From Punica granatum (lineage: Eukaryota; Streptophyta; Magnoliopsida; Myrtales; Lythraceae): DNA of 64,000 nucleotides. Positions 1 to 12,104 of the stretch are shown here, one piece after another. The stretch is taken from the NCBI RefSeq assembly GCF_007655135.1, contig NW_022204106.1, forward strand, positions 78,497 through 142,496, written 5' to 3'. The position numbers were made by a program, and so were the translations under genes. The notes under the pieces were generated by a model. That model did no database searches, was not told the origin of the DNA, and was given only the letters and a program-made list of their open reading frames with translations. The first letter of the stretch is position 1, and each line of letters begins with the position of its first letter.

Positions 1-83
1 TGGTGCGTTACATGAGTCCCTAAGACGATTGTGAGTGATAGGGATGCGAAATTTCTGAGTCATTTTTTGGAGAGTTCTGTGCG
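1..83 (+). pseudogene. Family B pol fragment (integrase core)
   Basis: A short piece of the B-family integrase gene, equal with small indels to 28954-29040 of the third B unit. It covers the second catalytic aspartate region ([10 protein letters not shown]) but missing bases near 10-15 and an extra T near 66 break the frame. It continues a few bases past the point where family A is inserted in the neighbouring copy at 1988-2046, so it comes from a B copy without that insertion. The rest of this unit lies left of the window. Confidence 0.75.
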
Positions 84-1987
84 ATCCCAAAATGATAAGC
101 AAACGACTCCAAACTAAAAAACTGGGTTCAGAAATGAATCCTTGGGTTCGAAACATGTCGTCTATGAAGTTTGAAGAATTTTGGATATAAGTCGGAATAG
201 TGCCCGCTATGGATCCCGACCTAAACTCCAAAGCTATTTGGCTTGATTCTTGATTTTCATGAAGTTCTTTTCTTGTTGCTGGTTCCTAAGGAGTTGAGAG
301 CATTTTCTAGAGGGAGAAACTAGCAAGATGAGGTGTGCTTCATGTGTGTCTAGCTTAATCACAAATAGGCAATATATATGTGAAGCTAATGAGCAATTAA
401 GCAAAACAAAGCACCATTAAGGCCCTCATTAATGAAGGTCGGTTGCCCTAATGGAGATGAGGATGAATGTCATCCAAGTATCTTGATGAGGAAGAGCCAA
501 GAAGCATTAATGGAGGTGGAGTTAATGGCTTGAGTGTTGACTTGGAAGACCAAAGATATTTTGGGCTAGTGAGGCAAGAGAGGAAAGGGGAAAAGGCCGA
601 AAAGTTTGGGGCAAAGGGCGGTTGCCCTTGGTCAGCCCGTGGGTCCCACGGCTTGTGAGGAGAAACCGGAAAAGGACTCGGGTCTCGATTGGTCGCGTAT
701 TCGAAGTTCGTGGTTCGAATTGAACGTCGAATTGTCGGTATACGCGTGAAAACGGAGTTAATGAGCCCAAGATTGACATTTTCTATGAGAAATGTCCCGG
801 ATGTGTGTGGGGCTCGGGAGCCGATTTTGCCCATTGCAAGTGATGGGGCGAAGTTGTCCGCTTCTGACAGCATATCCCGTGTCTGCATCTCATGTTGGTC
901 ATTTTGGCATAAGTTGTCAAACCACGTGAACAATCATCCCTTAAGCCGGTAATGCTAACGTGGGGCCGGAGACGTCCTAGGAGCCGAGACTGGTTTTCTC
1001 AAGGTGACTTCTGAGTTGCTTGGGCACCGGAGATTACTGTAATCTCTGTTTGTCAAGATTAGACTCCAAGGACTTGAAGAGTGTATCTGAGACCTCTAAA
1101 GCACTGTTTGAGAGATCTAGTGAGTTGTGTGAATTATTCCGACGACTCCACATTGAGCCTTGAGAAGTCTAGCATTGTGTAATGTAAGCATTCGGCGTCA
1201 AATTTCCCAAAGAGGACCTCCGGATATGGATTTCCACTGAAAATGGTCATTTCCGCTCTTCGGAGGTTACTCGGGAAATCTCGAAATCCTAAGGGTTTTT
1301 GCTGTCTGTTTTGCCCAATTGTGAATGTCTGCTAGAGTTTTCTGGGCAATGCGTATGAACTTCGTTTGCCCGTAATCCATCAAACCCTTCTCCGCTATGC
1401 TCTTCTGAAGAGGGTAATGCTTGTTTTGCCGTTCGGAAGTCATTTGAAAGTGTCTGTGTGACTTCCAAAAGACAATCTGAAGCGTTGTTTCCTACTCTGT
1501 GTGCTGATGGGGCATGGCCGCGTCTGATATTTGGAATTAACTTTCTCCAGGAAACCGGCATTTTTGGACTTCCACTGAAAAGTTGTGTCTGTATACAGAA
1601 AGTTTGTTCTGTATAGAACAGATGATTGAGCACAACATGCCTTTGGGGACACTTTTCATCTATTGGCACTGGGTGTGGATTTTTGGAGTCCAATATTCAC
1701 TATCTTCACGATGACCGAGCGAACTATCGGAAAATAGTGCCGTCCGTGTAATACACTGAAAACGCCGGTTTTGGACATTGTTGAGTTCTTTGGTCGCTCT
1801 GTTCCCCTTTGGTGACCCCTAGAGTCCTTCTGTCATGTCCATGGGCCATTTGCTCAATTTTGCCAACTTGAGGATGAATAGTGATTTCTTGCTCTGCCGA
1901 GCCGTTTTCTGTATTCTGCTCAAGTCGTGGCTTGGGTCATTGCTAATATCATTGTTTGGAATGGTGAGCCAAAATGGGGTGCTGACA
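84..1987 (-). repeat. Partial LTR of an Ogre/Tat-like element
   Basis: This stretch aligns over its length with 34890-36797 and 48400-50304, the first ~1.9 kb of the giant LTRs described below, in the same minus orientation. Its right edge is an exact LTR terminus (minus-strand start TGTCAGCACCCCATTTTGG, here read as ...GGGGTGCTGACA ending at 1987). The left edge is not an LTR end, so the other two thirds are lost. Many substitutions and indels against the two long LTRs suggest an older insertion. All ORFs here are shadows. A TATATAT stretch near 372 matches the promoter position of the longer LTRs. Confidence 0.85.
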
Positions 1988-2046
1988 AAGACGATTGTGA
2001 GTGATAGGGATGCGAAATTTCTGAGTCATTTTTGGAGAGTTCTGTG
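1988..2046 (+). pseudogene. Family B integrase fragment left of the A insertion
   Basis: B integrase sequence beginning at the codons for [11 protein letters not shown] and ending at CTGTG, where the A element enters. It repeats what is already present at 22-80, so about 60 bp of B flank the Ogre-like LTR fragment on both sides. This is far longer than the 5-bp duplication expected of an insertion. Sequence resumes at 7243 after the A element. Confidence 0.8.
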
Positions 2047-2847
2047 TGATGCGATTCCCGCCAAGAATGACGAGACCCGACAACTAAAGGAACCCAAGAT
2101 CGTTCCACGATCAGATTTGATTGACGAACCCTCGACCCGTTGTTTACGACAAAAATAAGAACCTTGGTATAACTGACCTCAACCCGTTGTTTAAAGCGAA
2201 AAAAGAACCTCGGTATATAGGAAGACGCCACAAACGGTAATGGAAAACCGCTTGATATGTCGATGAAGACGCCACAAACGGTGGTGGAAAGCCGTTTGAA
2301 AAGTCGATGATGAACGCCACGAAAACTTCCGATAAGTTCGATTAGTTCTTCAAGAACCAAAGAGAATACTCTCACAATTTTCTGAATGTTCCTTCCATTA
2401 AAAATTGACTAAGATGAATATATATAGACATAAAGTAATCCTAATATGGTCATATCTCCTCCTATAGATAAGGAAATTAAAACCAAGAATATCGATAGAG
2501 ATATGACATAATCTATAAAGATATAAAATCTAAATACCCCTAGAATATCTCTATGAGATTTAAACTTCAAACAAATCTGATGTTATCTTCTGTTGATCAT
2601 CAACTGTTCTAGAAGCTTCCTTAAACACTTGCTGAATTTAGCCTTGTCCGGAATCTTCTATAACTTGAATAATGTTGATGGATCTTTGTGGATCACGTGA
2701 TTCATGTCCAATGGGCCTCCACGAATTTGCTTGAGCCCAAACCTCTTGAATCAGGCCGTTGAGTTCATCTTTAAACTTCTTTGCTCGTGCTCGCGTAATC
2801 GGTCCAATTGGAACTTGAACTGGATCCCTTGAAGTCGTGCTACGATA
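2047..2847 (-). repeat. 3' LTR of A copy 1
   Basis: About 801 bp, homologous to the 808-bp A LTRs. Seven bases of the terminal TTGCATC are missing at the right edge (2846/2847), next to the polypurine tract (RC of 2848-2859). The end of the pol reading frame lies inside this LTR (stop at 2638-2640). Confidence 0.9.
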
Positions 2848-5764
2848 TTCCCCTCCTCTTGAAAAGGATTTGTCCTCAAATCATCACCTACATCAAAAGG
2901 AAGCAAATCAGAAACATTAAAAGTAGCACTTACATTGTACTCACCAGGTAAGTCTAGTTTATAAGCATTGTCATTGATGCGCTCCAGGACTTGAAAAGGT
3001 CCATCTCCTCTTGGAAGCAGTTTGGAACGTCTTTGCGCCGGAAATCTCTCTTTCCTCATATGCAACCAAACCCAATCTCCGGGTTCAAAAATCAGCTTAT
3101 GACGGCCCTTGTTGGCGTTTTTGTATACTGCTCCGTTTTTCGCTCAATGTTGAGTCTTGTTTTCTCATGAATCTGCTTGACAAATTCAGCTTTCTTTTTG
3201 CCATCTAAATTAACATGCTCAGTCAAAGGTAAAGGAGATAAATGCAATGGAGTTAAAGGATTAAATCCATAAACAACTTCAAATGGTGAAAATTTAGTAG
3301 CGGAATGAACAGATCTGTTATAAGCAAACTCAACATGTGGTAAACACTCTTCCCATGTTTTAATGTTTTTTTTTATGATTGCCTCAACAAAGTAGACAAA
3401 GTTCTATTTACTACTTCCGTTTGACCATCAGTTTGTGGGTGACAAGTAGTAGAAAATAACAGCTTAGTACCTAACTTACACCACAAAGTCTTCCAAAAAT
3501 AGCTCAAGAACTTAGCATCTCTATCCGAAACAATTGTTCTAGGCATGCCATGTAACCTCACAATCTCCCTAAAGAACAAATCAGCAACATGCGAGGCATC
3601 ATCCGTTTTGTGACATGGAATAAAGTGTGCCATCTTAGAAAATCTATCCACAACCACAAAAATTGAATCTCTCCCACGTTTAGTCCTAGGTAATCCTAAC
3701 ACAAAGTCCATTGAAATATCAATCCAAGGCTCACTAGGAATTGGTAAAGGAGTATACAAACCGTTAGGCTGCACTCTGGATTTAGCTTGCCTACACGTAA
3801 TGCATCTACCACAAATTCTCTCAACATCTCTTTTCATATGTGGCCAATAGAAGTGTTCTTGCAAAGTAGCTAAAGTCTTTGCAATTCCAAAATGTCCCAT
3901 TAATCCTCCACCAAGAGATTCATGCACCAATAACTTTTCCTTCCTAAACACATCTAAAACAGATTTCAAATGTACCTTATGATCATCTAAGTTTTTGCTG
4001 TAAACGAGTATATCATCAAAGTTGACAACCACAAATCTACCTATAAATGCACGCAAAACACGATTCATAAGTCTCGTAAAGGTGCTTGGAGCATTAGTCA
4101 AACCAAAAGGCATAACTAACCATTCATACAAACCGTATTTTGTTTTAAAGGCAGTTTTCCATTCATCTCCTTCTTTCATTCTAATCTGATGATAACCACT
4201 CTTTAAATCAATTTTAGAAAATACACAAAAAACCATGTAGCTCATCTAACATATCATCTAAGCGAGGAATAGGATGACGATACTTTACCGTTACGTTGTT
4301 GATTGCTCGGCAATCAACGCACATTCTCCACGTCCCATCCTTCTTAGGTACAAGTTTAACCGGAACGGCGCATGGACTCATGCTTTCCCTCACGTACCCT
4401 TTCTCCAACAACTCACTTACCTGCCGTTGAAGCTCCTTTGTCTCCTCAAGATTGCTCCTATAAGCTGGTCGGTTTGGAATTGTCGCACCGGGAACAAAAT
4501 CAATTTGATGTTCAATCCCTCGGATTGGAGGTAAGCCATGTGGTGTTTCCTCGGGAAAGACATCCTCATACTCCTGCAAAAGAGAAACAACAGAACTAGG
4601 AAGAGAGATATCAAGTTGTTAGTATTGAAAAATGCCTCTTTGTACAAAAGTACAATCATCGGCTGATTTAAAAACATTGCTTGCCTAATTTCTCCCATGT
4701 TTGCATAAAAATTCTTTTGTTTTCTCTCTGATTTTCTCTCAATGGCCGAATTTTGATTTTTTTTTCTCTCTCATTTTTCTCGGCCTCTCTCTGATTTTCC
4801 CTCGTTTTCTTCTGTTCACTCTCTTTCTTTTGATCACTCTCTTTTTGCAATCTCACTTGATCCTCATGTACTTGCTGCGGAGTCAATGGTACAAGAGTGA
4901 TTGATCGTTGATTAAGTACAAAGGAGTATTTGTTCGTAAAGCCATCATGCTTCACACGCCTATCAAATTGCCATGGACGTCCAAGCAACAAATGTCCCGC
5001 TTGCATCGGTATTACATCACACAACACTTCATCTTCGTATTTACCGATTCGAAATGCAACTAACACTTGCTTGTCCACCCTTATTTCACCACTATCATTT
5101 AACCATTGCAATTTGTATGGCTTGGGGTGCTTCAGCATGGGTAGTCCCAATTTTTCCACCATTGTTATGCTTGCAACATTAGTACAACTACAATCATCTA
5201 TAATCACACTACATACCTTGTCTTTGATGTAGCACCTAGTGTGAAAGATGTTCTCCCGCTGTATTTCTTCAACTCCTTTTATTTGCAAGCTCAATGCTCT
5301 CTTTGCCACCAATGTTAATGCATCTGGAGCTAAATATTTCTCCTCGGAACGTCCTCCAATGGGGGCATGTCATCGGGATCACTCTTTCTTTGGAACGATG
5401 GGAATTTCATCTTAATACTACCCAAGTTCTTGTCTTCCTGATTCCTATCTTCTCTAAACCGCCCTCCATGTTTCCTATTACTAACAACTGAATCTCGATC
5501 ATCTTCATCAAAACCAGCCCCATAAATCTCTTCATCTTCAACCCTCACTTCCCTCGGTTGAACTCTTTCCCTCCTACGTGCATTAGGAGCGTTTCGTGGC
5601 TGCTCCACACGTTTATTCTCTATCAGATCTATCCGTTCATGAACCTGCTCAAACTCCAACCGCATCACACGCCTCATCTCACTCATCATGGCCTCTATAA
5701 GTATTTTCGAATCAGCCAATTCCGTTGCACCTTCGGGAATACTCTTAGCACTATTGTGAGACAT
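2638..5764 (-). pseudogene. Broken gag-pol of A copy 1
   Basis: Starts at ATG 5764 with the family A Gag N-terminus. Gag is cut after about 120 residues and joined in frame to the acidic linker before protease; capsid and zinc knuckle are gone. Protease (active site degraded to DDCS where the complete copy has DGGS) and the RT N-terminus and palm follow. The RT motif reads NFDD instead of YFDD. RNase H and the RT tail are missing, and the frame runs into the integrase zinc finger (first His replaced by Leu), the DDE core and the GPF module. Further frameshifts lie near 5347, 4740-4760, 4620, 4240 and 3388. The open pieces are 4668-5312, 4214-4579, 3373-4245 and 2751-3065. Not functional. Confidence 0.9.
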
Positions 5765-6435
5765 GATTGCTGCAAAATAAAGTTAGAAAGAATGGACCTC
5801 ACAATTCGCTCCCTTACGTGTTTACACTCAAGAATGTGAATCACTCTACACTCGTGTTTTACTCAACAAAATATGTGGCTTTTAACCCTCTAATATTCTC
5901 ACCGCTCTTGCCTTTTTCCACTCGACAATTCTCTTTCAGTTCTTTGGAACTAAACAAACAACTCCAAATTTTCCAGCAACAATTCACCAAGAACTCATCA
6001 AGGAAAATTAATGATCAAAGGAAATTTCAGGAAGAAAAGAAGCAAGAGAAAAGGCAACTACTATGAAGGATTAATTAAACCAGAATGTTATATGAAATTA
6101 TGGGATCGGAATCAATGCAGATTACAAAGAACGAGAAATAACAACTTTAGAATGGTCTGATGTAAAAAAATTGGATCAAATTGACAACGATGTCTTCTTT
6201 CTTTTCTTTCGATCTTTTTTTTTCTCAGCTCTGTATTTTTTTTTGGCCGATTTTTTTTTTCAGCTCTTTTTTTTTCAGCTTTGTATATTTTTTTTTTCAG
6301 CCGAAATTTTTTTTTTCAGCCCTTTTTTTTTACTAATAATCCACAAAGAACAATTTCGATGAAGCGAAACTCAGCAAATTGAAACAAAAAAGGATAGGAT
6401 AAACCCGATTTGAAGCCTGATGCTCTGATACCAAA
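5765..6435 (-). other. Leader and primer-binding site of A copy 1
   Basis: Untranslated leader between 5' LTR and gag. The PBS is the reverse complement of 6422-6433, TGGTATCAGAGC, matching the 3' end of plant initiator tRNA-Met, two bases from the LTR. The plus strand shows a T-rich tract at about 6205-6330, which is the purine-rich tract of the RNA. The leader repeat GAGTGTAAACACG is at 5817-5829, with its partner just beyond it carrying one missing base. Confidence 0.88.
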
Positions 6436-7242
6436 TGATGCGATTCCCGCCAAGAATGACGAGACCCGACAACTAAAGGAACCCAAGATCGTTCCACGAT
6501 CAGATTTGATTGACGAACCCTCGACCCGTTGTTTACGACAAAAACAAGAACCTTGGTATAACTGACCTCAACCCGTTGTTAATGCGAAACAAGAACCTCG
6601 GTATATAGGAAGACGCCACAAACGGTGAATGAAAAACCGCTTGATAAGTCGATGAAGACGCCACAAACGGTGGTGGAAAGCCGTTTGATAAGTCGATGAT
6701 GAACGCCACGGGACTTCCGATAAGTTCGATTAGTTCTTCAAGAACCAAAGAGAATACTCTCACAATTTTCTGAATGATCCTTTCATTAAAAATTGACTAA
6801 GATGAATATATATAGACATAAAGTAATCCTAATCTGGTCATATCTCCTCCTATAGATAAGGAAATTAAAACCAAGAATATCAATAGAGATATGACATAAT
6901 CTATAAAGATATAAAATCTAAATACCCCTAGAATATCTCTATGAGATTTAAACTTCAAACAAATCTGATGTTATCTTCTGTTGATCATCAACTATTCTAG
7001 AAGTTTCCTTAAACACTTGCTGAATTTAGCCTTGTCCGGAATCTTCTATAACTTGAATAATGTTGATGGATCTTTGTGGATCACGTGATTCATGTCCAGT
7101 GGGCCTCCACGAATTTGCTTGAGCCCAAACCTCTTGAATCAGGCCGTTGAGTTCATCTTTAAACTTCTTTGCTCGTGCTCGCGTAATCGGTCCAATTGGA
7201 ACTTGAACTGGATCCCTTGAAGTCGTGCTACGAATTGCATCA
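6436..7242 (-). repeat. 5' LTR of A copy 1
   Basis: 807 bp, TGATGCGATTCC... to ...TTGCATCA as read on the plus strand. Contains the A-family promoter region with the TATATATA stretch near 6807-6815 and a two-fold ~45-bp repeat with the core GTTTGTGGCGTCTTC in the minus sense. Confidence 0.92.
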
Positions 7243-7247
7243 CTGTG

Positions 7248-8211
7248 CGCTAAGTTGGGAAAAACTTTGTTGTTTTCTACTACCGGTCACCCACAAACAG
7301 ATGGACAAACCGAGGTTGTCAATCGAACCTTGGGCACTTTGTTGCGCGCTGTGACTGGAAAGAATTTGAAAGCTTGGGAAGATTGCATTCCATTCGTTGA
7401 ATTTGCATATAATAGGACTGTGCATTCTTCTTCAAAGTTTTCACCATTTGAGGTTGTTTATGGTTTTAATCCACTAACTCCATTGGACTTGATTCCTTTA
7501 CCTGTAAATGAGCATTCTAATCTTGATGGAAAGAAAAAGGGAGAGTTGGTGAAGCAGATTCATGAAGAGGCACGGCAAAACATTTTGAAGAAGAATGAAC
7601 AAGCAGCAACCCGAGCCAACAAAGGAAGGAAGCGGGTCACTTTTCAACCTGGAGATTGGGTTTGGGTTCACTTAAGGAAGGAGAGATTTCCGAGCCTGAG
7701 GAATTCCAAGTTGAATCCACGCGGAGATGGACCATTTCAAGTTCTGGATAAGATCAATGACAATGCTTATAAGATTGATCTTCCAGGTGAGTATCAAGTA
7801 AGTTCGACTTTTAATGTTTCTGATCTTTCTCCCTTTGACGCAGGTTCAGATTCGAGGACGAATCCTTTTGAAGAGAGGGGGAATGATACGACTCGGGGTC
7901 AAACCGACGAGCATAGGTCGGAAGGACTTCGTGATGAGGATCGTGGGCACGATGATGGGGCTGAAGCACACGAGCTCGGAAGTGGGATTCGTGAAGAGGG
8001 AGCTGATGCACAAGATCTCGGAGGCTTACATGTTTCGAGTGGACCAATCACACGAGTGAAGGCAAGACAGATCCAGCAAGATGTGGAGAGCTCATTTGCG
8101 GGTTTCTTGGGCCAAGAGGAGACTAATTCGAATTGGTCTCTAAAGGGCCTTACCCAATTAACTTGTCTTGAGATGGTCAATAGCCCATCTAAGATTAGAG
8201 TAGACGCATAA
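7248..8211 (+). pseudogene. Family B integrase C-terminal part (unit I)
   Basis: The open frame runs from the end of A copy 1 through the rest of the B integrase: the third catalytic residue (E of DGQTEVVN), the C-terminal DNA-binding region and the GPF-type module ([20 protein letters not shown]), then an acidic Asp/Glu/Arg/His-rich tail. The frame passes the polypurine tract at 7872-7883 and enters the LTR, ending at 8211, so about 110 residues of the protein are LTR-encoded. The N-terminal half of the integrase is separated from it by the A insertion, so the gene is disrupted. Compared with unit III there are only scattered substitutions. Confidence 0.88.
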
Positions 8212-8671
8212 GGAAAGCCAAGAGATGCTGAATAAGGAATAAAAAGACTGCCAAATATTCTAGGGGGCCTTTATTTAGTTTCCTCTATTAATTCCGGTTT
8301 TAGGAAACTAAAGATATTCCAGTTGCCAAGTTTATTAGTTTCCAGATTCTCCTAGGCTTATATAAAGGAGGCTGAATAGCTGATTAGAGGTACTTTCAGG
8401 CTACACTGGTGAGAATTTTCCTCTATGTTGTTCTTCGGCAACCTTCCGTGATTGCAAGCATGGATGCTTGTAATTCTCGGCTATTTATAATATTGGTTCT
8501 TGGTTTTCTGTAACCATCGGGTCAATATTCCATTCCTTTATAATATTGGTTCTTGGTTTTCTATAACCATCGGGTCAATATTCCATCCCTCATAATCTCT
8601 AATGGCGATTCGGGTTCGATTTCCAGTCTTTGTTGTCGGGTCTTGCGGCAGGTCTCGTGGGGTTCACATCA
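7884..8671 (+). repeat. Family B LTR-a
   Basis: 788 bp, TGATACGACTCGGGG... to ...CACATCA, preceded by the polypurine tract GAGAGGGGGAA and followed after TT by the PBS. It is thus the 3' LTR of unit I and the 5' LTR of unit II. A two-fold ~53-bp tandem repeat (TATAATATTGGTTCTTGG core) occupies about 8486-8583. TATATAAA at 8359-8366 is the likely promoter. Confidence 0.93.
8359..8366 (+). promoter_or_regulatory. TATA box of B LTR-a
   Basis: TATATAAA in the middle of the LTR, conserved at the same offset in LTR-b (18436-18443) and LTR-c (30146-30153). Expected to drive the genomic transcript of unit II; the position fits a U3/R boundary shortly downstream. Confidence 0.6.
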
Positions 8672-9295
8672 TTTGGTATCAGAGCCTAAGTTCCAAATCG
8701 AGGTTTCATCTATCCTTGTTCTTTTCTTTTTCTTCATTCTAGAATCTTTAGATATAGCTTTCATTTCTATCCTTTCCATTAATATTGTCTGATCTGATCT
8801 TAGCTGTCTAAATCGTCAAAAAAAAAAGAAGAAAGAAAAAGTGCAAAAAAAAAAGAAAAAAAAAGGAGTTATCATTGGGTGTTGTTCGTAGCACCATTTG
8901 CTGTCTTCGTGGGCGAAGAATTTATTGCACAATTTGTTGTCTTTGTGTTCTAATCGTCTTGGCATTAAGTTGACCTGTCATAGTAGCACTTCCGTACGCA
9001 GTGTCTTCTATCAATCCATAAACTACGTCATTGGGTCAGATTGTGTCATATCATTTTCTGTGGATCTAATATTATAAGTTGTTCGGGTTGAACTCGTTTT
9101 CCGCCTTGCGATCGGATTGATTAGTTGCCCTAGAACTTTGAAGTGGAAATAAAGAGAGGAAAAAGGCAAGAGTGTGTGAGAACATCAGAGGATAAAAGCC
9201 TATTTTGAGTGAAAACACGAGTGTTTTGAGTGGCATCTTGCTGAGTGTAAACACGTGAGGGAGCGCGTGAGGATCCTATAATTGCATATTTTATC
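8672..9295 (+). other. B leader and PBS (unit II)
   Basis: PBS TGGTATCAGAGC at 8674-8685 (initiator Met tRNA type). An A-rich low-complexity stretch lies at 8817-8866. The bipartite leader repeat is GAGTGAAAACACG at 9207-9219 and GAGTGTAAACACG at 9243-9255, followed by GAGGGAGCG, as in family A. No gene seen. Confidence 0.88.
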
Positions 9296-12104
9296 ATGTC
9301 ACACGAAAATAGTGGAGACGACAGAGGACCTGATTTGAACATGACGTTACGAGCCATGCAACAACAGTTTGAGCGCATGAACATGGTTTTCGGTGAATTC
9401 CGAGAAAGGTTGGATAGGCAAAACGAACGGTTGGAACGGCTTCAACCTGCGCCCGTGCCACGGATTAGGAAACCCCACCGACAACCATCCGTTGATACTC
9501 TTGATGAAGAACATATGATGAAGAAGAGGAAGTGGCCTCCGATGACACTTGGGGGAGAGGTAGAGGAAGAGGAGGCAGACCAAGGCATTTCGTTCGTAGG
9601 GAGCACCGGAGGAGAGACGCCGTGGACCATAACACAGGTTCGATTAAGCTAATCATACCTCCATTCCAAGGTAAAAACGACCCCGATGTTTACATTGAAT
9701 GGGAGAGGAAGGTTGAGCTTGTGTTTCATTGTCATAATTATTCAGAGGAAAAGAAAGTTAAATTGGCTGCAGTTGCTTTCACCGATTATGCCATTGTTTG
9801 GTGGGACCAATTAACTGTGAGTAGACGCAGGAATCGTGAGCCTCGTATTGATACTTGGGAGGAAATGAAAGCAGTAATGAGAAGAAGGTTTGTTCCTTCC
9901 CATTATTATCGGGACTTGCACTTGAAGTTGCAAAGTCTGAAGCAAGGTTCCAAGTCGGTGGAGGATTATTACAAGGAGATGGAAATAGCCATGATACGTG
10001 CTAATGTTGAGGAGGACCGAGAAGCAACCATGGCTCGATTCATCTGTGGCCATAATCGGGAGATTTCCAATGTAGTTGAGCTGCAACATTACGTGGAGAT
10101 TGACGACGTGGTACACATGGCCATGAAGGTTGAGAGGCAGCTCAAGAGAGGGGGTCGAACATCTTCAAAGGTAGAAGCTTCTGGTTCAGCGTCTTGGAGA
10201 TCGAAGTGGGGTTCTTCTACGAAACCGGACGAGAAGACTGATTATAAGCCAAAGGGAGACACCTACAAGACCCAAGCCAACAACAAGGATAAGGGTAAAA
10301 CTTTTTCTGAACCTCAAAGAAATCGTGATATCAAATGTTTTCGTTGTTTGGGCTCAGGTCACATTGCTTCCCAATGTCCAAACAAGCGGACCATGATTAT
10401 GATGGAGAGTGGGGATATCGAGACTGAAGAAGAAGAAAATAGTGATTCCATGCATCCACTCGAAGATGCTAGTGACGTCGAGCATGCGGTTGAAGGTCAA
10501 GCCTTAGTTATCATGCGAGCCCTACATGTTCAAGTTAGAGAGGATGGTGATGAGGTGCAAAGGGAGAATATCTTCTACACTCGTTTCCATGTGAAGGATC
10601 GTGTGTGTGGGTTGATTATTGACGGAGGAAGTTGCGTGAACGCGGCCAGCAAGTTGATGGTAGACGAGCTCGGTTTGCATACCCAAAAACATCACAAGCC
10701 GTACAAACTCCGGTGGCTGAATGAATGCGGTGAAGTGAAGGTAAATAAACAGGTTCTTGTGTCCTTCTGTATTGGAAAGTACCGGGATGAGGTTCTTTGT
10801 GATGTTGTACCAATGAGTGCTAGCCATATGCTGCTCGGGAGACCATGGCAGTTCGACAGGAGAGTGGTACATGATGGGTATAGGAACCGATATTCATTTG
10901 TAAAGGACGGGAAGAAAGTAACACTTGCACCCTTGACATCGACTCAAGTGTTTGAGGATCAGATTCGATTTAAAAGGTCTCTTAGTGAGAAGAGTGAAAA
11001 AGTGGCTGAAAAACAAAAAGAGAAAGAGAGTGATCTTGAGAGAAAAGAAAGTGGAGAGAATGTGAAAAACAAGAGTGAAAAGATGGAGAGTTCAGAAAAA
11101 AAGGAGAGGAAATTGAGTTTTTATGCAAAAGAAAGAGAGCTTAAGGGTGCTTATAATGGTAATAGACCGATGATCTTGTTCTTGTACAAGGAGGTGTATC
11201 TTTCTATTTCTGACCGTGACTCTACTTTGCCTAGTGTTGCTATTTCTCTCTTGCAGGAAATCGAAGATGTCTTTCCCGAAGAAATGCCGCAGGGACTACC
11301 ACCAAAATGAGGGATTGAGCATCAGATTGATCTTATTCCAGGAGCTCCTATTCCAAATCGACCGACCGGCCTATCGAAGTAGTCCGGAAGAGGCTAAAGA
11401 ACTTCAGAGGCAAGTTGAGGAGCTATTGGCCAAGGGACAAGTTCGAGAAAGTATGAGCCCATGCGCTGTCCTTGTTCTGCTCGTTCCAAAGAAAGACGGG
11501 ACTTGGAGAATGTGTGTCGATTGTAGAGCTGTGAACAAGATCACGGTAAAATATCGATTGTAGAGCTGTGAACTCAATCCAACGTGAAAATAGGCATGAG
11601 GGGTATTTATTTCGTGAAAATAGGCTATGTATTCCAAAGAGTTCCATGCGTGAATTACTTGTTAGGGAGTCTCATGGGGAGGGTTGATGGGGCACTTTGG
11701 AGTTGCTATGACCTTGGACATTCTGAAGGAGCACTTCTTTTGACCTCACATGAAAAGAGATGTCGAGAGAATTTGTTCAGGTGCATCACATGTAAGAAGG
11801 CTAAATTGAAAATTCATCCACATGGACTTTACATGCCATTACCTGTTCCAAGTCACCCTTGGATTGATATCTCCATGGATTTTGTTTTGGGTCTACCTAG
11901 ATCTAGGAATAGTCGAGATTCTATCTTTGTGGTTGTTGACCGATTTTCAAAAATGGTACACTTTATCCCATGTCATAAAACGGATGATGCTACTCATGCG
12001 GCAAATCTTTTCTTTAGGGAAGTGGTGCGTTTACATGGAGTCCCTAAGACGATTGTGAGTGATAGGGATGCGAAATTTCTGAGTCATTTTTGGAGAGTTC
12101 TGTG
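9296..12104 (+). pseudogene. Family B gag-pol, unit II (frameshifted, RT-deleted)
   Basis: ATG 9296 begins Gag with a coiled-coil-like N-terminus. One G missing near 9510 against unit III shifts the frame; the rest is open at 9532-11310. It holds the retrotransposon Gag domain (about 9655-10135), a CCHC zinc knuckle (CFRCLGSGHIASQC, near 10338) and an aspartic protease with DGGS active site (near 10620), then a Lys/Glu-rich linker and the RT N-terminus. A stop at 11308-11310 and a 4-base insertion near 11363 interrupt it. At 11573 the sequence jumps from the RT fingers (VDCRAVNKI) to the integrase zinc-finger region, losing roughly 1.1 kb of RT palm and RNase H. Integrase continues to 12104, where A copy 2 enters. 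Not functional. Confidence 0.9.
11517..11573 (+). repeat. 20-bp direct repeat at the B RT deletion
   Basis: TCGATTGTAGAGCTGTGAAC occurs at 11517-11536 and again at 11554-11573, 37 bp apart, right where coding sequence leaps from RT to integrase. The same arrangement is at 28446-28502 in unit III. It looks like a template-switch footprint left when the RT core was lost. Confidence 0.8.

Larger units (their letters stand above)
2047..7242 (-). mobile_element. Family A Ty3/gypsy element, deleted derivative, copy 1
   Basis: A minus-strand LTR element with termini TGATGC...GCATCA and target duplication CTGTG at 2042-2046 and 7243-7247. Its 3' LTR is 2047-2847 and its 5' LTR 6436-7242. The internal part is about 3.6 kb against 5.2 kb in the complete A element at 20656-27502, because most of gag and the block from the end of RT through RNase H are absent. 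It sits inside a B integrase gene. Copy 2 at 12105-17319 occupies the same base of B with the same duplication and the same deletions, so the two descend from one insertion. Confidence 0.93.

Noticed and set aside
448..952. 161- and 87-codon frames at the left edge
   Set aside because: Inside the truncated Ogre-like LTR; the equivalent positions in the longer LTRs are broken.
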